DNA of 64,000 nt from Flavobacterium sharifuzzamanii (GTDB lineage Bacteria; Bacteroidota; Bacteroidia; Flavobacteriales; Flavobacteriaceae): contig NZ_QJGZ01000036.1 in assembly GCF_003254585.1 (NCBI RefSeq), positions 248,001-312,000 on the forward strand. Reading direction: 5' to 3'. Below are positions 18,829 to 26,491 of this stretch, in pieces. The position numbers were made by a program, and so were the translations under genes. Under the pieces are notes generated by a model, which had not been told where the DNA came from, made no database searches, and saw nothing but the letters and a program-made list of their open reading frames with translations. Numbering within the stretch: the stretch's first letter is position 1; each line of letters begins with the position of its first letter.

Positions 18829-19911
18829 TTATTTCTTGTAAAACGGTAATTTAACCACTTTTGCTGGAACATCATTTTTTCTGATTCTAATAAAAATATC
18901 GCTGTCAACCGCACTGTTTGCAACGGTTACATATCCTAAACCAATTCCTTTATTCATAGAAGGAGACATAGTTCCAGAAGTTACAATTCCGATTACCGCT
19001 CCAGAACCATCAACAATTTCGTAATCATGTCTTGGCACAGCACGCTCTTGCATTTCAAAAGCAATTAATTTTCTTGTAACACCAGCTTCTTTTTGCTTTT
19101 TAAGTGCCTCAGAATTAGTAAAATCTTTAGTAAATTTTGTAATCCATCCTAAACCAGCTTCAAGTGGAGAAGTAGTGTCGTTAATATCATTTCCGTAAAG
19201 GCAGAATCCCATTTCTAAACGTAAAGTATCACGAGCAGCAAGACCAATCGGTTTAATTCCGAAAGCAGCTCCAGCTTCAAAAACTTTGTTCCAGATAGCT
19301 TCAGCATCAGCATTTTTGCAGTAAATTTCAAATCCGCCAGAACCTGTATATCCTGTAGCAGAAATAATAACATCGTTGAATCCTGCAAAATCAGCTACTT
19401 CAAAATGATAATAAACAATAGCAGACAAATCAACAGAAGTCAAAGACTGCATAGCTTCAACCGCTTTTGGCCCTTGAATTGCCAATAATGAATATTCGTC
19501 AGAAAGATTCTTCATTTCAACTCCTAAATCATTGTGAGAAGAAATCCAGTTCCAGTCTTTTTCAATATTAGAAGCATTTACAACCAGTAAATACTCTTCT
19601 TCTTTCATTTTATAAATAATCAAATCATCAACAATTCCGCCTTCATTATTTGGAAGACAAGAATATTGTGCTCTTCCAATTGTCAAAGTAGAAGCATCGT
19701 TTGAAGTCACTTTCTGAATCAAAGCTAGTGCATTTGGACCCGTCAATAAAAATTCACCCATGTGTGAAACGTCAAAAACGCCGACACCATTACGAACCGT
19801 TTCGTGTTCAGCATTAACCCCTTCATAAGTGATAGGCATATTATAACCAGCAAAAGGAAGCATTTTCGCTCCTAAACCTTCATGTATGTGCGTAAGCGCA
19901 GTATTTTTCAT
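18829..19911 (-). CDS. gcvT: Aminomethyltransferase, glycine cleavage T protein
   Basis: The T protein transfers the aminomethyl carbon of glycine to tetrahydrofolate and releases ammonia. The 360-residue protein has the N-terminal [31 protein letters not shown] and the folate-binding region with [10 protein letters not shown]. The C-terminal barrel contains GFCLYGNDI and GIGLGYVTV. Length is normal. gcvH and gcvP are not nearby, so the system is split. No glycine riboswitch-like leader was found in the 374-bp upstream spacer. Confidence 0.93.
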   Translation of the reverse strand: MKNTALTHIHEGLGAKMLPFAGYNMPITYEGVNAEHETVRNGVGVFDVSHMGEFLLTGPNALALIQKVTSNDASTLTIGRAQYSCLPNNEGGIVDDLIIYKMKEEEYLLVVNASNIEKDWNWISSHNDLGVEMKNLSDEYSLLAIQGPKAVEAMQSLTSVDLSAIVYYHFEVADFAGFNDVIISATGYTGSGGFEIYCKNADAEAIWNKVFEAGAAFGIKPIGLAARDTLRLEMGFCLYGNDINDTTSPLEAGLGWITKFTKDFTNSEALKKQKEAGVTRKLIAFEMQERAVPRHDYEIVDGSGAVIGIVTSGTMSPSMNKGIGLGYVTVANSAVDSDIFIRIRKNDVPAKVVKLPFYKK

Positions 19912-20285
19912 TGTGTTGTTTTATAAAATTGTTTTGCAAATCTATTCAAAAAATATCAAATTAAAAGACCTTAAATTATAAATTTCGCAATAATTTGGAG
20001 CTATTTCCTGCTATCCGCTATATCTTTTGCTTTTTAAAGAAAAAAGCAAAAGGATGCCGCTTCAAACGAAGTTCACTGAACTCCTATAAAAAATAAAAAT
20101 ATAGTGAAGTAATCAGGGCTAGGGCTAACAGTTTCAAATGACGAGTTATGATTTCAATTTTTTATGTAATTTTATATAAAATCATGCTTTTCAAGTTTCG
20201 CTATGTTTATTAAAACAAGTGAAACGCCTTTATTCGTAAAGTAAAACTATGATTCTATGTGTTTAAAATTAACACCAACTAAAGA
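19912..20285. other. Divergent spacer gcvT-nnrD with structured repeat
   Basis: This 374-bp spacer holds the repeat element listed at 19997-20128 and should contain the two divergent promoters. No small ORF was convincing. Confidence 0.55.
19997..20128. repeat. Putative structured intergenic element, GGAGCTATTTCC...CAGGGCTAGGG
   Basis: The element begins GGAGCTATTTCCTGCTATCC. It has an 11-bp perfect hairpin (TTTTGCTTTTT at 20025-20035 and AAAAAGCAAAA at 20041-20051) with GGATGCCGCTTC after it, and it ends ATCAGGGCTAGGGCTAAC. I recall similar blocks between genes of other Flavobacteriaceae; that recollection cannot be tested here. The conserved flanks and variable hairpin suggest a folded RNA or a mobile non-coding element. 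Confidence 0.5.
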
Positions 20286-21134
20286 ATGAAATCACCGTAT
20301 TTAATTAATAAAGAAGAATTTCAGAAATTATACAAACCTGTAAATCCTCAAACCCACAAAGGAACACAAGGTCATGCGGTGATTATTGCAGGAAGTTACG
20401 GCAAAATAGGAGCAGCGGTTTTAGCTTCAAAATCCTGCCTCAAAACAGGTTGCGGACTCGTAACGACTTTTATACCCAAATGCGGTTATCAAATCCTTCA
20501 AATCTCCATTCCCGAAGTAATGACCGTAACAGATGAAAATACCAATTTTATTACTAATATTCATCTGCCATTAATTCCGCAAGCGATCGGAATTGGCCCA
20601 GGAATAGGAAAGGAGCTTGGAACACAAAAAGCGTTATTTGAGTTTTTAAGAGTTAACAAAGCTCCTTTGGTTTTGGATGCAGATGCTTTAAATATTATTT
20701 CAGAAAATTTATCTTGGCTAGAATTAGTTCCAGAAGATACCATCTTAACGCCACATCCAAAAGAATTAGAACGTTTGATAGGAAAGTGGAATTCAGAAGC
20801 CGAGAAATTCCAAAAAACAATCGCTTTTTCAGAAAAATACAAAGTCATTGTGGTCATGAAAGGCGCACCAACATACATTATCAACAGAATTTCAGTATAC
20901 GAAAACACAAGCGGAAACGCTGCACTCGCAACCGCAGGAAGTGGCGATGTTTTAACCGGAATCCTCACAAGTCTTCTTGCACAAGGCTATGAACCAAAGT
21001 ATGCTTCCAAAATGGGCGTCTACCTCCACGGTTTGACAGCTGATTTAGCTTTACCCAAAACAGGTTATGAATCTTTTACGGCTTCTACGATTATTAAGTA
21101 TTTAGGAAAAGCTTTTTTAAGTTTAGAAGTTTAA
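20286..21134 (+). CDS. nnrD: ADP-dependent NAD(P)H-hydrate dehydratase, single domain
   Basis: This enzyme repairs damaged NADH and NADPH hydrates, using ADP. The 282-residue protein is a ribokinase-like domain with [41 protein letters not shown] and the anion-hole/nucleotide motif [13 protein letters not shown]. Many bacteria fuse it to the NnrE epimerase. Here only the dehydratase part is present, and the N-terminus starts directly at this domain. An epimerase gene elsewhere is expected. Divergent from gcvT. Confidence 0.9.
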   Translation: MKSPYLINKEEFQKLYKPVNPQTHKGTQGHAVIIAGSYGKIGAAVLASKSCLKTGCGLVTTFIPKCGYQILQISIPEVMTVTDENTNFITNIHLPLIPQAIGIGPGIGKELGTQKALFEFLRVNKAPLVLDADALNIISENLSWLELVPEDTILTPHPKELERLIGKWNSEAEKFQKTIAFSEKYKVIVVMKGAPTYIINRISVYENTSGNAALATAGSGDVLTGILTSLLAQGYEPKYASKMGVYLHGLTADLALPKTGYESFTASTIIKYLGKAFLSLEV

Positions 21135-21150
21135 AGCAAAAGTTATTGTA

Positions 21151-21402
21151 ACGCAAAGTTTGCAAAGTTTTTTTTGAGTTTGCTTTGCTTTTTAAGAACA
21201 CAAAGAATTATTCTCATTTTTGTCATCCTGAGCGAAGTCGAAGGAACGCAAAGATATTCCTCAAAGTTTAGTTTCTTTGTCCAGCTATTTGTATCCCTTC
21301 GACTTCGCTCATGGTGACAAGCCGAATGCATTACTATGTAATTAAAACCTTGTGAACTTAAAAAGCAAAGCAAATTCAAAAAAAACTTTGCAAACTTTGC
21401 GT
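21151..21402. repeat. Nested inverted repeat with 46-bp near-perfect arms
   Basis: The outer arms (21151-21196 and 21357-21402) match at 45 of 46 positions, and the one difference gives a G-U pair in RNA. An inner perfect 14-bp pair (AGCGAAGTCGAAGG at 21231-21244, inverse at 21296-21309) sits inside. The arms carry the GCAAAG repeats seen at 16.4, 32.8 and 53.1 kb. The element fills the 359-bp spacer between nnrD and the HipA-like gene. The ORF on its minus strand is only translated repeat. Confidence 0.9.
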
Positions 21403-21481
21403 AAACCTCCGCGAACTTTGCGTTACAAAAAACGTTACAAGAAGAAAAAATCTAAAATCTACAATCTAAAATCAAAAATTG

Positions 21482-21489
21482 TAAGTTTG
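21482..21489 (+). promoter_or_regulatory. -7 box just before the HipA-like gene
   Basis: TAAGTTTG matches TAnnTTTG and ends four bases before the ATG at 21494. If it is used, the mRNA would be leaderless or nearly so. No TTG at the -33 distance was seen. Confidence 0.45.
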
Positions 21490-21493
21490 TAAT

Positions 21494-22273
21494 ATGAAAA
21501 ATTTCGACTTAAGAACAGTAAATGTCATGCGTTACATAACGCCACTGCGCGAAGGCGGTTCTTTACCCGCTTTAGCAGAAGCCGATGACGACTTTAAATA
21601 CGTATTAAAATTTAGAGGTGCCGGACATGGCGTAAAAGCCTTAATCGCCGAATTAGTTGGCGGACAAATAGCAAAAGCCTTAAAACTACAACTGCCAGAA
21701 TTAGTATTCGCAAACCTAGACGAAGCTTTCGGAAGAACCGAAGCTGATGAAGAAATTCAGGATTTACTGCAAGGAAGCCAAGGATTAAATTTAGCGCTTC
21801 ATTTTTTATCAGGAGCCATTACTTTTGACCCAGCTGTAACAACCGTAGATGCTAAATTAGCTTCTCAGATTGTTTGGCTAGATGCTTATATCACAAACGT
21901 AGACAGAACTTTCAGAAACACCAATATGCTGATTTGGCATAAAGAATTATGGCTGATCGATCATGGTGCATGTTTGTATTTTCATCATTCTTGGCACAAC
22001 TGGGAACAGCATGCTAAAAGTCCGTTTGCATTGATAAAAGATCACGTTTTATTGCCACAAGCCTCGCTTTTAAAAGAAGTTGATGCTGAATTTAAAGCGA
22101 TTTTAACACCAGAAGTTTTAGAAGAAATTGTCAATACAATTCCGCTAGACTGGCTGCAATGGGAAGATGCAGACGAAACTCCAGAAGGATTGCGAAACGT
22201 TTATTTGCAGTTTTTAAAGACAAGATTAGAGAATTCAGAAATATTTGTAAATCAGGCGCAAAATGCAAGATAA
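21494..22273 (+). CDS. HipA-like kinase-fold protein (HipA_2 type)
   Basis: A 259-residue protein. The N-terminal part has FKYVLKFRGAGHGVKALIAELVGGQIAKAL, resembling a nucleotide-binding lobe with a lysine. The C-terminal lobe has IVWLDAYITNVDRTFRNTNML and LWLIDHGACLYFHH, where N-x-D-R and LIDHG resemble the catalytic and metal-binding loops of HipA-type kinases. It lacks the HipA N1 domain. HipA itself phosphorylates glutamyl-tRNA synthetase in a toxin-antitoxin pair. This family is a distinct, smaller group and its target is unknown. It overlaps the following DUF3037 gene by 11 bases, so the two are translationally coupled. Confidence 0.72.
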   Translation: MKNFDLRTVNVMRYITPLREGGSLPALAEADDDFKYVLKFRGAGHGVKALIAELVGGQIAKALKLQLPELVFANLDEAFGRTEADEEIQDLLQGSQGLNLALHFLSGAITFDPAVTTVDAKLASQIVWLDAYITNVDRTFRNTNMLIWHKELWLIDHGACLYFHHSWHNWEQHAKSPFALIKDHVLLPQASLLKEVDAEFKAILTPEVLEEIVNTIPLDWLQWEDADETPEGLRNVYLQFLKTRLENSEIFVNQAQNAR

Positions 22274-22646
22274 CCACTTATACGAATATGCTGTGATTCG
22301 TGTTGTGCCAAGGGTAGAACGCGAAGAATTCCTGAATATCGGAATCATTTTGTTTTGCAAAAGAGCCAAATTTATAAAGGTTTTATTTCATTTAAACAAA
22401 GAAAAAATTCAAGCCCTTTCTGCCGATTTCGACATCGAACAATTAGAATGTAATTTAACATCATTAGTAAAAATTGCAAACGGAGCAAAAGATGGCGGTC
22501 CAATTGCCGAATTTGAGATTCCAGAGCGTTTTAGATGGTTAACGGCTATTAGAAGTTCGGCAATTCAAACCTCAAGACCTCATCCTGGATTGACTCAGGA
22601 TTTGGAGAAAACGATTCAGAGATTGTTTGAAGAGTTAGTTCTTTAA
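22263..22646 (+). CDS. DUF3037-family protein, partner of the HipA-like gene
   Basis: A 127-residue protein with the DUF3037 pattern: YEYAVIRVVPRVEREEFLNIGIILFCKRAKFI at the N-terminus, a central helix region, and SRPHPGLTQDLEKTIQRLFEELV at the C-terminus. The family is short, cytoplasmic and of unknown function, and is often coded next to HipA_2-type kinases. The start overlaps the end of the kinase-like gene by 11 bases. The pair could be an effector and its regulator, but no experimental function is implied by the sequence. Confidence 0.8.
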   Translation: MQDNHLYEYAVIRVVPRVEREEFLNIGIILFCKRAKFIKVLFHLNKEKIQALSADFDIEQLECNLTSLVKIANGAKDGGPIAEFEIPERFRWLTAIRSSAIQTSRPHPGLTQDLEKTIQRLFEELVL

Positions 22647-22674
22647 GAAGGTTAAAAGGGGCGGAGGTTTTTCT

Positions 22675-22750
22675 GTAGAGACGCACTGCAGTGCGTCTAC
22701 GCTCCAATTGTCCATACTTTGTGTAAGACGCACTGCAGTGCGTCTCTACA
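22675..22750. repeat. Paired 20-bp palindromes in inverse arrangement
   Basis: Two copies of the perfect palindrome AGACGCACTGCAGTGCGTCT lie at 22679-22698 and 22726-22745. Their flanks (GTAG...CTAC and GTA...CTCTAC) extend the symmetry, so the two units also pair with each other. A divergent third copy, with T-G changes, is at 24849-24868 and shares the junction GGTTTTTCTGTAGAGACGCA. Confidence 0.9.
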
Positions 22751-22786
22751 TTTAATCTTTGTGTCTTCGTGGCAGAAAAAAACAAA

Positions 22787-22820
22787 AAACCACGAACTAC
22801 ATCTCTGCAATCCGTGGTTT
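22787..22820 (-). terminator. Terminator after the pectate lyase gene
   Basis: AAACCACG/CGTGGTTT stem with a T-run on the minus strand, 40 bases past the lyase stop. Confidence 0.7.
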
Positions 22821-22859
22821 AAAAACTAGAAAATAACTTATTTTTAAATGTGATTTCTT

Positions 22860-23978
22860 TTAGAAAGAACCACAAACATTACCTCCCAAAGTAGGCCCTG
22901 CATTTGCAGAAATATCAGCTTTAACCGCAGTATTAGCCAATTTTAGGATAGAATACGGCGGAGTAAAAGCAGTTCCGCTTCCAGCTTGAGTTCCTGTTAC
23001 ACTTGTAAAAACATTATCAGTTGATGTAACTGCAGTAAAACCAGTCATTAATTCGATTGGATTTTTTACGCCTTCAAAAACATTGCTTTCTACGCGAATG
23101 TTTGCTTCAAATCCTGCTGCAATACATTTATTGCTTACGGTGCTGTTAAAGAAACTGTTTACAATATGCACTTGTCCAAAACGCACTCTTGGCATTCTTT
23201 CTCTACAGCCTGGAGCCCACCAGCATCTTGCAAAAGTGATTCTCAATTTTCCGCGATCAGCAGTTGCGCCATCGCTTGAACCAATTAAATTTGAATATCT
23301 ATGATCATCTGATCCTCCAGAACCGCCCGCTTTTGGAGGTTTTAGATAATGAAATTTAGTGTACGTAACCGAAATATAATCTGATTTGTTTTTGATGTCA
23401 AAGTTTCCGTCAACGCCATCTCTAAATTCGCAGTGGTCAATCCATACGTTTGTACATTCGTCTAGAACAGCATTATCCCATCCGTCAGTATCATAAGCGC
23501 CAGGACCTTCAAAAATCAAGTTTCTGATGATGATGTTTTTACATCTTTTGATGTTGAAAATTCCAGAACCATCTTTAGTTTGGTCAGTAGAAACTAATTT
23601 TGCGCCGCTTGCGCCATAAATAGTTTTTCCAGTTTGATCCTGAAAAGACAATCTAGCTGTAATTGTAATTGTTCCAGAAACCTTAATCACTTTTACAGCC
23701 GTGTTTTCTACAGCCGATTTTAGTTGAGCGTAAGTGGTAACTGTAGTTTCGGCTGCAGAACCTCCTCCGGTTGTTCCTCCGTTTTGAGAAGCCCATCCAG
23801 GAACCTCAGCGCAGTTTCCGATTTTAGCAGTCGGATTGGTTGCAGAAGCATCAATCGCTGTTTCGTTTGTTGGTTGAATACTTGCTTCTGTGTTTGAAGC
23901 GATTTCTTCAGAATTACATGCAGTAAATCCGAAAATCAATGCTGCAGCGAACATTGAAAGTGTTGATTTTAAGTTCAT
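22860..23978 (-). CDS. Pectate lyase, polysaccharide lyase family 1, lipoprotein
   Basis: A 372-residue secreted enzyme predicted to cleave polygalacturonan by beta-elimination. A lipobox FTAC ends a signal sequence (Cys about 20). The right-handed beta-helix shows the family motifs VWIDHCEFRDGVDGNFDI (calcium ligands) and RITFARCWWAPGCRERMPRVRFG, with the catalytic Arg region, then VHIVNSFF. The start at 23978 (MNLKSTLS) puts the basic N-terminus directly before the hydrophobic core; the upstream ORF extension has no such organisation. It is divergent from a Crp/Fnr regulator. Signs of plant-polysaccharide use are limited to this enzyme in the window. Confidence 0.92.
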   Translation of the reverse strand: MNLKSTLSMFAAALIFGFTACNSEEIASNTEASIQPTNETAIDASATNPTAKIGNCAEVPGWASQNGGTTGGGSAAETTVTTYAQLKSAVENTAVKVIKVSGTITITARLSFQDQTGKTIYGASGAKLVSTDQTKDGSGIFNIKRCKNIIIRNLIFEGPGAYDTDGWDNAVLDECTNVWIDHCEFRDGVDGNFDIKNKSDYISVTYTKFHYLKPPKAGGSGGSDDHRYSNLIGSSDGATADRGKLRITFARCWWAPGCRERMPRVRFGQVHIVNSFFNSTVSNKCIAAGFEANIRVESNVFEGVKNPIELMTGFTAVTSTDNVFTSVTGTQAGSGTAFTPPYSILKLANTAVKADISANAGPTLGGNVCGSF

Positions 23979-24135
23979 AATTAAAGTTTGGTTATTTAAT
24001 AAGTTAACAACGCAAAACTCAATATTATTTGTAGGAAAAAAGTTGAACAAGTTCAAACTTTTATAAAAAAATCTATTAAATATGTTTTTTTAACACTTCT
24101 AAATTTACAAAAATGCATTTTATGTTTATTTTTAC

Positions 24136-24147
24136 GTAATCGATTAC
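24136..24147. promoter_or_regulatory. 12-bp palindrome between the lyase and Crp/Fnr genes
   Basis: GTAATCGATTAC is a perfect palindrome with a central CG, the shape of LacI-family operators. It lies 158 bases before the lyase ATG and 77 bases before the Crp/Fnr ATG. It is not the TGTGA-N6-TCACA form expected for Crp. An operator function is inference. Confidence 0.4.
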
Positions 24148-24223
24148 ATTAATTTAAGCCCTTAATTAATAATGAGTTGAAAAAACAAATTTAGACCTCA
24201 CAAAAAACCACAAAAACCACAAG

Positions 24224-24796
24224 ATGTACAACCTACTACGAGCAAACATTGAGCGAAAGATTCCGCTCACAGATGAAGAATGGGATATTATTGTCTCAAA
24301 AGCAGAACGCATTAAACTTAAAAAAAATCAATTCTTACAAGTCCAGAATTCAAACAGCAGTTACGAAGGATTTATTTTGAAAGGATCATTCAAAACCTAC
24401 ATTTTAAATGAGAACGGAACAGAAACCGTCATTTTCTTCTCATTCGAAAATGAATGGATTTGCGATTTGGAAAGTTTCTACCATCAGAAACCGACAACAT
24501 ACAACATTAAAGCCATCGAAGACAGCGAAATAGTAGTTATTAGCAAAATGCAAAAAGCGTATCTGTTTGCTATGATTCCAAAACTCATAAAGTTTCATGT
24601 CTTAATGATTGAACGTGCCAATGTTGCCATTCAGCAAAGGCTTTTAGATGTTCTGCATAAAACCTCAAAACAGCGTTATTTGGATTTTAAAGAGCGTTAT
24701 CCGCAAAAGGTAAGTTCTATAAATAATAAGAATTTGTCTTCGTACTTGGGTGTTTCACACGAGTTTCTTTCGAAGATTAAGAGAACGGTTTCTTAG
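24224..24796 (+). CDS. Crp/Fnr-family transcription regulator
   Basis: A 190-residue protein with a cyclic-nucleotide-binding-like beta-roll (about 15-115: KNQFLQVQNSNSSYEGFILKGSFKTY... and IFFSFENEWICDLESF). A dimerisation helix (about 120-150) and a C-terminal winged helix (SSYLGVSHEFLSKIKRTV) follow. The beta-roll lacks the RxS cAMP signature, so it probably does not bind cAMP. The wing is short and the C-terminus ends soon after the recognition helix, as in many Bacteroidota members. It is divergent from the pectate lyase, but regulation of that gene is inference. Confidence 0.82.
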   Translation: MYNLLRANIERKIPLTDEEWDIIVSKAERIKLKKNQFLQVQNSNSSYEGFILKGSFKTYILNENGTETVIFFSFENEWICDLESFYHQKPTTYNIKAIEDSEIVVISKMQKAYLFAMIPKLIKFHVLMIERANVAIQQRLLDVLHKTSKQRYLDFKERYPQKVSSINNKNLSSYLGVSHEFLSKIKRTVS

Positions 24797-25123
24797 TTTT
24801 TGAGGTTCAAAGGTGCAGAGATTCAAAGGTACAAAGGTTTTTCTGTAGAGACGCATTGCGGTGCGTCTCATGTTGCTTAAAAAAAATCTCGCAATCCTGA
24901 TGGCTATCGTGAGCAGAGGCGCAAAGTTTTTATCTCAAAGTTATACGCAATCTTGTCATTTCGACGAAGGAGAAATCTTCGCAAGTAACTCCGCAATGAT
25001 AATCCAATCTTTGTCGAGCTTCTCGCGAAGATTTCTCCTTCGTCGAAATGACAAACTGTATGGGAACTTTATATAAAATCTTCCCGCCTCTGCTCTCGAT
25101 AGCTATCGGGATCGTGGCAAGAA
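24797..25123. repeat. Composite palindromic spacer between Crp/Fnr and HutD-like genes
   Basis: The spacer starts with AAAGGTTC-type blocks (24797-24840) and an imperfect copy of the AGACGCA palindrome (24849-24868). The main element follows, with outer arms carrying GAGCAGAGGC (near 24911) and GCCTCTGCTC (near 25086), and 30-bp perfect inner arms at 24953-24982 and 25025-25054 around a 42-nt loop. It ends with the palindrome CGATAGCTATCG (25097-25108). ORFs across it only translate the repeats. Confidence 0.9.
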
Positions 25124-25672
25124 TTAAAAATCCAACGCCCCAAAAAGGCATTCAGTAGAAAAATGAAGACTTACATTTTCCTTTTCTTCATTTTCAACAA
25201 CCAATGCATCATAAGGTTCTAAATGGTACGGCTTCTCATTAATTGTAATAATTGTTGAATGCAAAGAAAATAAAATCACTATTTCAGCATTACAATTCTG
25301 ATTGCCATTTGCTATTTCCAGTTTATGATTGGATATTTTCTCAGAAACCATCCAATTAAAATCAGTGCCTTTGGTGAAAGAAGTTACTTCATCATCTGAA
25401 TTAAATTCCATGATTTCATACTTCTCGTATGCCTTTTTTTCTTTGTTTATCTCAACATCTAATTCGTTATCAAGCATAACCAAATATCTGTGATAGCCTT
25501 TAAATTTGGTAAACTCTGAAGGCACTTCCTCTATTGTAGCACTGCTTATTCTAAACCCAAAATCTCTATCAGCATAAATTGCGGTTTTTGGATAGATTAT
25601 ATATTCATATGTCAATCCGCCACTCCAAATAGAGGGGTTAGTGCTTTTTTTAGTGAGAAGGCTAATATTCAT
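25124..25672 (-). CDS. HutD/Ves-family cupin-like protein
   Basis: A 182-residue protein. WSGGLTYEYIIYP, FGFRISSATIE and SEFTKFKGYHRYLVMLDNELDV are the conserved HutD blocks, followed by beta-rich cupin halves and a C-terminal LEPYDALVVE. HutD/Ves proteins are small bicupins; the name comes from the histidine-utilisation context in Pseudomonas, but the biochemical role is not settled. The gene lies six bases after a GNAT gene on the same strand, forming a probable two-gene operon. hutH at 37.4 kb is not adjacent, so a histidine link is weak. Confidence 0.75.
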   Translation of the reverse strand: MNISLLTKKSTNPSIWSGGLTYEYIIYPKTAIYADRDFGFRISSATIEEVPSEFTKFKGYHRYLVMLDNELDVEINKEKKAYEKYEIMEFNSDDEVTSFTKGTDFNWMVSEKISNHKLEIANGNQNCNAEIVILFSLHSTIITINEKPYHLEPYDALVVENEEKENVSLHFSTECLFGALDF

Positions 25673-25678
25673 TTTTAG

Positions 25679-26185
25679 TTAAATCTTTTTCTCTAAATAA
25701 ATAAACTCCAAAGGAACTTCAGAAACTGTAGTATGAATTTCACTTTCAGGGAAAGCTTCACGTTTTCCTGTATCTACATAACCGTGACGTTTGTACCATG
25801 CCACAAGCTCTTCACGAACAGAAATTACCGTCATGATAATACTTGACAATCCTAGAGATCTTGCATGATTTTCGGCTTCAGCCAACAGTTTTTTTCCGAT
25901 TCCGCTGTTTTGAAGTTCTGGCGAAACGGTAAGCATTCCTAAATACAATTGATGTCCTTTTTCAACCAATAAAACCGAACCGATGATCTTGTCATTCTCT
26001 GTAAATTTCAGAATTGTATTTTTTGGATCAAGAAAAATTTCAGTCATTTCCTGTTCGTCGGTTCTTTTTCCTTCTAGTAAATGCGCTTCGGTTGTCCAGC
26101 CTTTTTTAGAAGTTTCACCTCTGTATGCTGAGTTTATTAAGATAGTTAATGCTGGAATGTCTTCTATCGTTGCTTTTGTAATCAT
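25679..26185 (-). CDS. GNAT-family N-acetyltransferase
   Basis: A 168-residue protein with the GNAT core. Motif A is LYLGMLTVSPELQNSGIGKKLLAEAENHARSLG (Q/RxxGxG/A acetyl-CoA loop as QNSGIG). Motif B is IIMTVISVREELVAWYKRHGYVDTGKRE. The N-terminal ATIEDIPALTILINSAYRG is also typical. The substrate is not predictable from the sequence. It precedes the HutD-like gene with a gap of only six bases. Confidence 0.85.
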   Translation of the reverse strand: MITKATIEDIPALTILINSAYRGETSKKGWTTEAHLLEGKRTDEQEMTEIFLDPKNTILKFTENDKIIGSVLLVEKGHQLYLGMLTVSPELQNSGIGKKLLAEAENHARSLGLSSIIMTVISVREELVAWYKRHGYVDTGKREAFPESEIHTTVSEVPLEFIYLEKKI

Positions 26186-26491
26186 GTTAAGCTGATTGTA
26201 TTATGAATATAAATGGTTTCCAGTCTTAAATGGAAAAATATTTGAATTGCCTCCAGCTTTAGCTGGAGAAGCAAAATTACATTAGAAAATGGCTTTAGCC
26301 TAATCTTTTGAGTTTTTTGGCTAAAGCCGAATCTTGTTCAAAAAGTAAACCTCCAGCTAAAGCTGGAGGCAATTGAAAATTTTGATTTTTTTGTAATATT
26401 TTAAAGTTTATTAGTCATAAACATGTTCAATTATTCATTGGGCTTCTAAAATTGATAATCTAAAAAGGAAATACAGCCTTTTATTATTGTT
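26186..26491. repeat. CCTCCAGCTTTAGCTGG nested palindrome spacer
   Basis: Outer arms of 24 bases (26245-26268 and about 26351-26374) read AATTGCCTCCAGC... on the left and its inverse on the right. Each arm itself contains CCAGCT(TT/AA)AGCTGG. An inner pair, GGCTTTAGCC (26291-26300) and GGCTAAAGCC (26319-26328), forms a second stem. No gene lies in the 306-bp spacer. Confidence 0.9.

Noticed and set aside
19912..20285. Glycine riboswitch before gcvT
   Set aside because: The spacer carries a repeat element and promoters, without the paired glycine aptamer pattern.
20714..20992. 92-codon ORF inside nnrD
   Set aside because: It is an alternative-frame shadow with extreme Arg/Lys content, over a clear enzyme gene.
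21143..21379. 78-codon minus-strand ORF in the nnrD spacer
   Set aside because: It reads through the nested repeat and has no independent features.
24861..25151. ORFs on both strands over the 25-kb palindrome
   Set aside because: Their translations come only from repeat arms and lack protein-like composition; the overlapping frames arise from the inverted symmetry.
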